Source: CBDTYW01 sp965364735
GTDB taxonomy: Bacteria > Actinomycetota > Nitriliruptoria > Nitriliruptorales > Nitriliruptoraceae
Length of the DNA stretch: 10,603 nucleotides
NCBI GenBank assembly: GCA_965364735.1
Contig: CBDTYW010000124.1
Location: 1-10,603 of the forward strand
Direction: 5' to 3'
Position numbers and translations under genes: made by a program. Shown here one piece after another: positions 1-5,370 of this stretch (the stretch's first letter is position 1; every line of letters starts with the position of its first letter). The notes under the pieces are model-generated. The model was given only the letters and a program-made list of their open reading frames with translations, had not been told where the DNA came from and searched no databases.

Positions 1-884
1 TCGAGCGGTTCGTCGCCGTGGCAGGTGATGAGGCCGACTAGCTCTCCGTCGACGACCAGGGAGAGCGAGATCGACGCCCGAACGGCCATGTTGCGCATGT
101 ACTCAATGTGCATCGGCGAGACGCTGCGCAGCTGCGACGCGGTGAGGTCGAGGTCGACCGGCTCGGCGCCGTGGCCGATGATCGGGACGGGCTCGGACAG
201 GGCGTCGACGATCAGGCGCACGCGGTTGCGGACGTACAGCGCCCGCGCCTGCAGCGGGATGTCGGTCGCTGGGTAGTGCACCCCGAGCCAGGACTCCCGG
301 TCATCGCTCAGGTGCTCGGCGACGATCTCGCCGTGGCCGTCGCCGTGGAACCGGTAGACCATCGCGCGCTCGGTGCCGAAGAGCTTGGCGACCTGCTCGG
401 CGATCTGATCCTGCGCCTCTTCGACCGACAGCGAGGCGCTCATGAGCGAGGACGCTCTGGTCATGAGGTTCGTGAACTCCTCGAGGCGCCCGCTCGTCGG
501 CGAGTCGGGCTCGAGCTCGACCACGACTCGCTCATGGCTGCGATGCAGGATCCACGAGCCGTGCGTGCCGTTGGCCGAGCTGCCTCGGACGAGGACAGGC
601 GTCGACGACAGATCAGGGAGCGCCTGCATGATGCGTGTTGCGAGGGACGGTTCCGTGATGGCTGCGATCGGCTGCCCGAGCAGGCTCGATGGCTCCGCGG
701 TCCCGAGGCCCACGATCGCCCCCACCTCGGCAGAGACGCCGACCACCAGGCCGCTGACAACGTCGAGGACGACGAGGTGCCCGTGTGCCTGGATGGCGCC
801 GCTGAGGTGCAAGGGCTCGCGATCGCAGCTGGTCAGGTCGACGTCGTCGCCCAGCATCAGCCATTCCGGTGTCTCGACGCTCAT
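1..884 (-). CDS. bphP: Bacteriophytochrome (PAS-GAF photosensory part), 3' end outside the window
   Basis: Red/far-red photoreceptor binding biliverdin. 294 residues are visible from an ATG at 884; the frame is still open at base 1, so the PHY domain and output module are missing. The PAS domain holds CDREPLHLSGAIQAHG with Cys20 at the biliverdin-ligand position. The GAF domain (about 135-294) has Tyr177 (MVYRF), PATDIP with Asp208, RSVSPMHIEYMRNM with Arg253, His259 and Tyr262, and LITCHG with His289. These match Deinococcus BphP Y176, D207, R254, H260, Y263 and H290 with a one-residue offset, so the chromophore pocket looks intact. The motif is usually PASDIP; here Ser is Thr. An AGGGGTGG Shine-Dalgarno sits 4 nt before the ATG. 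It is divergent from the lipid-type operon at 1081. Whether the output is a histidine kinase, GGDEF or another domain cannot be seen. No heme oxygenase gene is in view. Family call is very secure. Confidence 0.95.
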   Translation of the reverse strand, partial: MSVETPEWLMLGDDVDLTSCDREPLHLSGAIQAHGHLVVLDVVSGLVVGVSAEVGAIVGLGTAEPSSLLGQPIAAITEPSLATRIMQALPDLSSTPVLVRGSSANGTHGSWILHRSHERVVVELEPDSPTSGRLEEFTNLMTRASSLMSASLSVEEAQDQIAEQVAKLFGTERAMVYRFHGDGHGEIVAEHLSDDRESWLGVHYPATDIPLQARALYVRNRVRLIVDALSEPVPIIGHGAEPVDLDLTASQLRSVSPMHIEYMRNMAVRASISLSLVVDGELVGLITCHGDEPL

Positions 885-1045
885 CGAACCACCCCTGGCG
901 CCTCACGACCAGCGGTCATCATCGTCACGTCCTGCCCCCTCATGGCAAGGACACACGATAGCCGGGACCAGCACCGTCACCGCCGCTCGGAGCCGTCGGG
1001 TGCCACCGACGTCGACGAGGTTCCCGACGACACGCCGGCCCTCGA

Positions 1046-1079
1046 TGCGTCACACTGCGCGCACCACGGGAGTGACGCA
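1046..1079. promoter_or_regulatory. 8-bp inverted repeat before the DUF2510 gene
   Basis: TGCGTCAC (1046-1053) and GTGACGCA (1072-1079) are perfect inverted repeats separated by 18 bp. The second arm ends one base before the ATG at 1081 and overlaps the last G of the GGGAG Shine-Dalgarno (1068-1072). It could be a repressor operator with half-sites about 26 bp apart centre to centre, or an mRNA hairpin affecting translation of the first gene of the operon. The repeat is seen directly; its function is inferred. Confidence 0.35.
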
Positions 1080-1080
1080 C

Positions 1081-1338
1081 ATGGATGAGGGCGATGGCGG
1101 CGGGTCTGAGCTGCCGGCCGCCGGATGGTACGACGATCCAGCTGGCGGCCCCGGGGTCCGGTACTGGGACGGTGCAGCCTGGGCGGATCAGCAGCCGCTG
1201 ATCGCACCTGCCAAGAGCGGCATCGGGACGGGGAAGTCGACGGGGAAGGTCATCCTGATCGTGCTCGGGATCTCGCTCGGTGTGGCCCTGCTGCTGTTCG
1301 GCATCTGTCTGGCCCTCATCCGCGGGTCCGGCTACTGA
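1081..1338 (+). CDS. DUF2510-domain single-pass membrane protein
   Basis: 85 residues. The N-terminal part contains a DUF2510 motif at about residues 13-37 (AAGWYDDPAGGPGVRYWDG, then WADQQ). This short Trp-rich domain is common in actinobacterial membrane proteins and has no known biochemical role. A Gly/Lys-rich linker (about 44-55) leads to one strongly hydrophobic helix at about 57-80, followed by RGSGY. The N-terminus is probably cytoplasmic, since the Lys-rich linker precedes the helix. The ATG at 1081 is chosen because GGGAG lies 8 nt upstream; an in-frame GTG at 1072 has no good Shine-Dalgarno. It is the first gene of a four-gene operon, and its stop is one base before the ATG of the Lgt-like gene, suggesting coupled translation. 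Its role in the operon is unknown; a small membrane scaffold or regulator for the following enzymes is conceivable. Confidence 0.85.
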   Translation: MDEGDGGGSELPAAGWYDDPAGGPGVRYWDGAAWADQQPLIAPAKSGIGTGKSTGKVILIVLGISLGVALLLFGICLALIRGSGY

Positions 1339-1339
1339 G

Positions 1340-2140
1340 ATGCATCCCGTCCTGTTCCGGCTGTCCGGCGTCGAGGTCGGGACCCATGACGCGCTCGTCG
1401 TGGTCGCGGCGTTCGCGGCGTTCGCCGTCTACGCGGTCGCAGCTCGCCGACGCGGCATGCTCGACGTCGACCACCTGCTCGTGGCCACGGCCGCGCTCGT
1501 CGCAGGCGCGATCGCCGCGAAGGGCGGGGCGGCCTGGCGCTATGCGCTGACGACCGATGACCTTTCGCTCATGGGGGTGCTCGCGCACGGCGGCAAGAGC
1601 ATCCTTGGTGGACTGTTCGGGGCCTATGCCGGGGCGCTGCTCGCCAAGCGCGTCCTGGGGATCCGGCACTCGACCGGTGACCTGTTCGCGCCCGCGGTGG
1701 CGGTCGGCATGGTGATCGGGCGTGTCGGCTGCTACCTCACCGAGCACGTCGGGACCGCCACCACGCTCCCGTGGGGCGTGCGTCTCAGCCCCGCGGCGGC
1801 GAGCCAGTTCCCGGCCTGCCCTCAGTGTCTGACGAGCGCCATGCACCCCAGCCATCTGTACGAGATCGCGTTCCATCTCATGGCGTTGGCCGTGCTCGTC
1901 GGGTGGGGGAGCCGCGTCGCCAAGCAGGGCGCGACGTTCACCCTCTACCTGCTCGCCTACGGGACGTTCCGGTTCGTCAACGAGTTCGTGCGCGGCAACC
2001 CCGACCTGCTGATCGGCCTGTCGGGCTCCCAGCTGTTCCTGCTGATGACCCTGCCGCTGCTGGCCTGGCGCATCGTCGCCGACCACCGCTCCGGGCTCCT
2101 CCGCGCACCGGATCCCGCAACCCTGCGCGTCGCCACATGA
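1340..2140 (+). CDS. Lgt-like integral membrane protein (prolipoprotein diacylglyceryl transferase family, divergent)
   Basis: 266 residues with about seven hydrophobic segments (roughly 17-36, 45-62, 88-106, 115-132, 175-190, 198-215, 228-246), the size and topology of Lgt. Lgt moves diacylglyceryl from phosphatidylglycerol to a lipobox Cys. Family landmarks are GGKSILGGLFG (84-94), IGRVGCY (126-132), HPSHLYE (169-175) and the Arg-rich FRFVNEFVR segment (210-218). Aligned by eye to E. coli Lgt, catalytic His103 (in SFHGG) corresponds to Leu89 and Asn146 (in GRLGNF) to Cys131, while Arg143 (Arg128 here) is kept. A CPQC pair (Cys160, Cys163) sits just before HPSHLYE. This points to a paralogue rather than housekeeping Lgt, perhaps acting on a phospholipid for the downstream radical SAM enzyme. 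The ATG is one base after the DUF2510 stop and has no clear Shine-Dalgarno, so translation is probably coupled. Fold assignment is secure; the reaction is unknown. Confidence 0.85.
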   Translation: MHPVLFRLSGVEVGTHDALVVVAAFAAFAVYAVAARRRGMLDVDHLLVATAALVAGAIAAKGGAAWRYALTTDDLSLMGVLAHGGKSILGGLFGAYAGALLAKRVLGIRHSTGDLFAPAVAVGMVIGRVGCYLTEHVGTATTLPWGVRLSPAAASQFPACPQCLTSAMHPSHLYEIAFHLMALAVLVGWGSRVAKQGATFTLYLLAYGTFRFVNEFVRGNPDLLIGLSGSQLFLLMTLPLLAWRIVADHRSGLLRAPDPATLRVAT

Positions 2141-2177
2141 CGCCGATCTCCACCGACCTCAGACGAACGGCTCGCAC

Positions 2178-3800
2178 ATGGCTCTGACCGACCAACGGGG
2201 AATGCCGACGCGGACGGACACCATCCGGCGCTACGTCCAGGCCTGGTGCCCGCGCTGCCACGAGGAGTCCGGCGGAAGCGTCACGCGGGCAGCGCGGTTG
2301 CCCGGCTATCTGAGCGAGGCCGACGGGAGGGTCTGGCTGGTCCGCGGCTGCGAGGTCCACGGCCGGGTCGTGACGCTGTACGACGAGTCGCCGGAGATCC
2401 TGACCTGGCTGGAGCAGTGGACCGCTCCGACGAAGGTCCACGTCCCGGACACACCCGGGAACTTCACCCCGGCGCCGTCCGGATACCTGGCGGGGTTGGG
2501 AGAGCTCCAGACCCAGCACACCTGCATCCTCGTCACCGACATCACCGAGCACTGCAACCTGTCCTGCCCCACGTGCTTCACCGCATCCGGTCCCGAGCTC
2601 GGGGCGTTCGCGCCCACGGCGGACGTGCTCGCGAACCTCGACGCGCGGCTGGCCAGGGAGAACGGCCAGCTCGACGTCGTGATGCTCTCCGGGGGGGAGC
2701 CGACGTTGCACCCGGACTTCGCAGGGCTCCTCGAAGGGGTGCTCGCGCGCAACGTGGTGCGGCTCATGGTCAACACCAACGGGCTCACCGTCGCGCGCGA
2801 CGACGCCCTGCTCGCTCTGCTCGCGAGGCACCGAGATCGCGTCGAGGTCTACCTGCAGTTCGACGGGTTCGAGCTCGAGACCCACAAGCACCATCGGGGA
2901 GCAGACCTGCGGCGCATCAAGGAGCAGGCGATCGCCCGCCTCGCCTCGGCCGGCATCTTCACGACGTTGACCATGACGACGGCGCTCGGCGTCAACGACC
3001 ACGAGATCGGGGCCGTCGTCGACCTCGCGTTGGCCACCCCGTACGTCGTCGGCGTGTCGCTGCAGCCGCAGTTCGGCGCCGGCCGCTCCGGAGAGATCGA
3101 CGCCGTGGATCGGCTGACCCACACCGGGGTGCTCGCCCGGCTCGGACCCCAGACCGGCGGACGCGTCACCTGGCGCGACCTGACGGCGCTGCCGTGCTCG
3201 CACCCGCACTGCTGCTCGGTCGGCTACCTCTTCCGCATGGACGAGCAGGCGGCGCCCGGCACGGATCCGGTCTGGCGATCGCTCGTCGACATCCTCGGGG
3301 CAGACGCGCTCATGGAACACCTCGGCCTGCTCGCGAACCGGGGAATGGCCGACAAGGAGCTCGCGGACGACCTGCGGCTGATCCTCAAGGAGAGCCTGCT
3401 GGGCCTGCTGAGCGAGAAGTCGTCGTTGACGAACCCGGCAACCCAGGATCTCTTCGCGAAGGTCTGCGAGTCCTGCGACCTGGGGATCCCTGCGCTCATG
3501 AAGCTGGCGAGGACCGGGGCGTCCCGTCGCAAGCTGCGTGAGCTCCTCGCGCAGCGCGTCGTTCGGGTCACGGTCAAGCCGTTCATGGACATCGACACGA
3601 TGATCGATGAGCGGCTGCTCCAGTGCTGCGTGCACGTGGGGACGCGGAGCGAGACCCAGGACCAGTGCGCCCCGTTCTGTGCGGTGCAGACCTGGACCGA
3701 GCTGGCGGACCAACGGATGAGCCACGCCGCCGGGGCGTTCGGCGCCGCACCTCGTCGCTCGTTGCCGATGGTCGTCGCGACCACCGGGGCGAGCGCGTGA
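2178..3800 (+). CDS. Radical SAM protein, COG1964 / tetraether-lipid-synthase (Tes)-like
   Basis: 540 residues, cytoplasmic, with no signal peptide. The N-terminal metal-site-like motif is CPRC (Cys24, Cys27) with GCEVHG (Cys58, His61). The radical SAM core has EHCNLSCPTCF, giving the CX3CX2C cluster at Cys126, Cys130 and Cys133, followed by the SAM-binding SGGEPTLHP (171-179), VNTNG (198-202) and LQFDG (226-230). The second half has PCSHPHCCSVGYLF (Cys340, 345, 346), CESC (Cys430, 433), LQCCVH (Cys483, 484) and CAPFC (Cys497, 501), so auxiliary iron-sulfur clusters are likely. This N-terminal CxxC/CxxHG plus C-terminal CC-H and PFC layout is that of COG1964, whose archaeal members (M. jannaschii MJ0619) are tetraether lipid synthases joining lipid tails by C-C bonds. 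Whether this bacterial protein makes membrane-spanning lipids or does another C-H activation is open. It lies 37 bp after the Lgt-like gene and overlaps the next. The Shine-Dalgarno before 2178 is weak; an ATG at 2202 is possible but worse. Confidence 0.88.
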   Translation: MALTDQRGMPTRTDTIRRYVQAWCPRCHEESGGSVTRAARLPGYLSEADGRVWLVRGCEVHGRVVTLYDESPEILTWLEQWTAPTKVHVPDTPGNFTPAPSGYLAGLGELQTQHTCILVTDITEHCNLSCPTCFTASGPELGAFAPTADVLANLDARLARENGQLDVVMLSGGEPTLHPDFAGLLEGVLARNVVRLMVNTNGLTVARDDALLALLARHRDRVEVYLQFDGFELETHKHHRGADLRRIKEQAIARLASAGIFTTLTMTTALGVNDHEIGAVVDLALATPYVVGVSLQPQFGAGRSGEIDAVDRLTHTGVLARLGPQTGGRVTWRDLTALPCSHPHCCSVGYLFRMDEQAAPGTDPVWRSLVDILGADALMEHLGLLANRGMADKELADDLRLILKESLLGLLSEKSSLTNPATQDLFAKVCESCDLGIPALMKLARTGASRRKLRELLAQRVVRVTVKPFMDIDTMIDERLLQCCVHVGTRSETQDQCAPFCAVQTWTELADQRMSHAAGAFGAAPRRSLPMVVATTGASA

Positions 3801-4144
3801 CGGCGCCCGACGAGCACCTGCGGGAGGTGGCCTCGAGGATCCCGGTCGCGTTCACCACCGCCAGCATCGAGGACCCCCACGCCGCCACACCTGATGCGTC
3901 CCCGCGTCCCGTCGACCCGCTCCGGTTCTGCGTGGCGACCACGGCTGCGCTGATCGCCTGGCTCATCACGCCGGCCCTCGCGCTCGCGGTGTTCGCCGGC
4001 CTCGCGCTGACCGCCTACTGGCGAGCACGTCGTGCTGGGCTGCTGGCGTCACGCTGCGCGATCGGCGACACCCGGCTCGTGCTTGCCTACCTCGGGGTCC
4101 TCGCTGCAGCAGGCATCGTCGGGACGGTGCTGCGCTTCACGTGA
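3797..4144 (+). CDS. Small membrane protein, last gene of the radical SAM operon
   Basis: 115 residues from a GTG at 3797 that overlaps the radical SAM stop as GTGA, so translation is coupled. An N-terminal soluble stretch (1-42), rich in Pro, Ala and Asp, is followed by a long hydrophobic stretch at about 44-75. This stretch has a Pro at 59 and could be one kinked helix or two short ones. A basic loop (WRARRAG, 75-81) follows, and a second helix at about 92-112 ends near the C-terminus (VLRFT). No family is recognised. The overlap with the preceding gene strongly suggests it works with the radical SAM enzyme, for instance as a membrane anchor, but this is inference. The frame stays open upstream of 3797 inside the radical SAM gene; the GTG is chosen because the upstream part overlaps that gene and reads like a shadow. 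Confidence 0.75.
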   Translation: MTAPDEHLREVASRIPVAFTTASIEDPHAATPDASPRPVDPLRFCVATTAALIAWLITPALALAVFAGLALTAYWRARRAGLLASRCAIGDTRLVLAYLGVLAAAGIVGTVLRFT

Positions 4145-4173
4145 CTCCCGGAATCTCGCCGTCACGACGTGAA
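4136..4173 (+). terminator. Possible hairpin at the end of the radical SAM operon
   Basis: TTCACGTGAC (4136-4145) can pair with GTCAC (4161-4165) and GTGAA (4169-4173), giving a 10-bp stem with a 3-base bulge and a 15-base loop. It starts at the last codons of the small membrane protein gene and ends before the phosphotransferase Shine-Dalgarno. There is no T-run, so it is at best a non-canonical terminator or mRNA-stabilising hairpin. It could also be a protein-binding dyad, since it contains CACGTG. Confidence 0.3.
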
Positions 4174-4207
4174 CCACCTCGGTAGGTTCGCGTCCCGGTC
4201 GAGTCTC

Positions 4208-4212
4208 GGGAG
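4208..4212 (+). promoter_or_regulatory. Ribosome binding site deciding the phosphotransferase start
   Basis: GGGAG lies 4 nt before the ATG at 4217 and 7 nt before the adjacent ATG at 4220. This favours one of these over the in-frame GTG at 4169, which sits inside the hairpin region and lacks a Shine-Dalgarno. Confidence 0.6.
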
Positions 4213-4216
4213 CTGG

Positions 4217-5329
4217 ATGATGACGGACGATGCGGTTGGGAAGCTCGCGCATCACGACAGCAGCGACCTCAAGGATGTCGCGGACGACCTCGACGGGCTT
4301 CGTGCGAGATACGAGGCGTGGCGTGGCGAGGGCGTCACCGTGACGGAGTTCTCGGCACCGGACGGCACCGGGTTCTCGTCAGAGACCTTCCTCGCCACCC
4401 TGGTCCGGGACGGCGACACGACACGGGAGGTCGTGCGCGGGGAGCCTGCGGGCATGTTCCCGGTCTTCCCGTCCTACGACCTGTCGCTCCAGGTCGACTG
4501 CATGCGCGCGCTGGCCGACACGACCTGCGTACCGGAGATCCTCGCGCACGAGGAGGACGCCTCGGTCCTCGGACGACCCTTCTACGTGATGCGCCACGTT
4601 GTCGGCGACATCCCGACCGACAACCCGCCGTACACGATCATGGGCTGGATGCACGATGCGGGGGAGGACGGCCAGCGCCGCGTCTACCGAACCGGGCTCG
4701 AGGCGATGGCCGCGCTGCACACGGTCGCGCCGGCCGACGTCGGCCTCGGACGACTCGTCGACCCGCGGGGCCGCCCCGGGTTCATCGCCCAGCTCGGCTT
4801 CTACCGGGACATGCACGCGTGGGCAGCCCCGGAGGACGGCAACCCGGTGATCGACGCCGCCTTCGTGTGGCTCGACGAGAACCTGCCGAGCTCGTACCCG
4901 GACGACGTCATCACGTGGGGCGACGCGCGGGTCAGCAACACGATCTTCCAGGACGGTGAGGCCGTCGCGCTGATCGACTGGGAGATGGCAGCGTCCGGTC
5001 CCGGCGAGATCGACCTCGCGTGGTGGCTCTACATGGACCGGCAGTTCACCGACGCCCTCGGCTTCCCGAGGCTGCCGGGCTTCGACGGAGAGGACGCCCT
5101 CGTCGCACGCTGGGAGGAACGCGTCGGGCGTGGTGCGGTCGATCTCGAGCCGTACTACGTGTTCGCCGGGCTGCGCTTCAGCGTGATCATGCAGCGTCTC
5201 GCCACCCGAGCCATGGCGACGGGCGCGATCGACCCTGCTGAGCGCGTCGACCACAACAACCTCGCGACGCGCCTGCTGTCGCGGACGATCGGCGTCCCGG
5301 AGCCCGGCCCCATGGGGCCGATGGGCTGA
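4217..5329 (+). CDS. APH-like phosphotransferase, acyl-CoA metabolism (ACAD10/LvaA) type
   Basis: 370 residues of the aminoglycoside-phosphotransferase (PF01636) protein-kinase-like fold, probably cytosolic. The N-lobe glycine-rich region is GTGFSSETF (50-58), and REVVRGEP (70-77) has Arg74 where kinases have Lys. The catalytic loop is WGDARVSN (234-241) with Asp236 and Asn241; the first residue is Trp instead of the His of classical HGD. The metal-binding segment is LIDWEMAASGPGEIDLAWW, with Asp254. This WGDxR...DWE pattern is typical of the subgroup linked to fatty-acyl metabolism, including the kinase domains of ACAD10/11, Pseudomonas LvaA (4-hydroxyacyl-CoA phosphorylation) and mycobacterial FadE36-type proteins, not antibiotic kinases. 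ATG 4217 or 4220 is preferred over GTG 4169. It is followed 41 bp later by the DUF7064-like gene on the same strand. The substrate is inferred, not shown. Confidence 0.88.
   Translation: MMTDDAVGKLAHHDSSDLKDVADDLDGLRARYEAWRGEGVTVTEFSAPDGTGFSSETFLATLVRDGDTTREVVRGEPAGMFPVFPSYDLSLQVDCMRALADTTCVPEILAHEEDASVLGRPFYVMRHVVGDIPTDNPPYTIMGWMHDAGEDGQRRVYRTGLEAMAALHTVAPADVGLGRLVDPRGRPGFIAQLGFYRDMHAWAAPEDGNPVIDAAFVWLDENLPSSYPDDVITWGDARVSNTIFQDGEAVALIDWEMAASGPGEIDLAWWLYMDRQFTDALGFPRLPGFDGEDALVARWEERVGRGAVDLEPYYVFAGLRFSVIMQRLATRAMATGAIDPAERVDHNNLATRLLSRTIGVPEPGPMGPMG
5305..5320. repeat. Perfect 16-bp palindrome inside the 3' end of the phosphotransferase gene
   Basis: CGGCCCCATGGGGCCG is a perfect dyad with no spacer. 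It lies in codons for the Gly-Pro-Met-rich C-terminus, 9 bases before the end of the gene. It could form a short GC hairpin (weak terminator) or simply reflect the Pro-Met-Gly-Pro codons. No T-run follows. Confidence 0.4.
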
Positions 5330-5370
5330 TCTCGCCCCCTGCCCGACCCGACCCGACCCCAGGAGCCACC

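Noticed and set aside
108..1088. Open frame on the plus strand across the left end
   Set aside because: It is antisense to the phytochrome, whose PAS-GAF motifs are clear, and has no family features.
1340..2140. Housekeeping lgt
   Set aside because: The catalytic His and Asn positions are replaced, and the gene is embedded in a radical SAM operon.
2691..2697. Run of seven G in the radical SAM gene, a possible frameshift site
   Set aside because: The frame is intact and the run encodes the conserved SGGEP motif.
1977..3725. Long open frame on the minus strand opposite the radical SAM gene
   Set aside because: The composition is Arg/Asp/Val-rich and no motif is recognisable. The sense strand holds an unambiguous radical SAM protein.
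4217..5329. Aminoglycoside resistance kinase
   Set aside because: WGD in place of HGD and the DWEMAASGP segment fit the acyl-CoA-associated APH subgroup, and the neighbours are metabolic genes.
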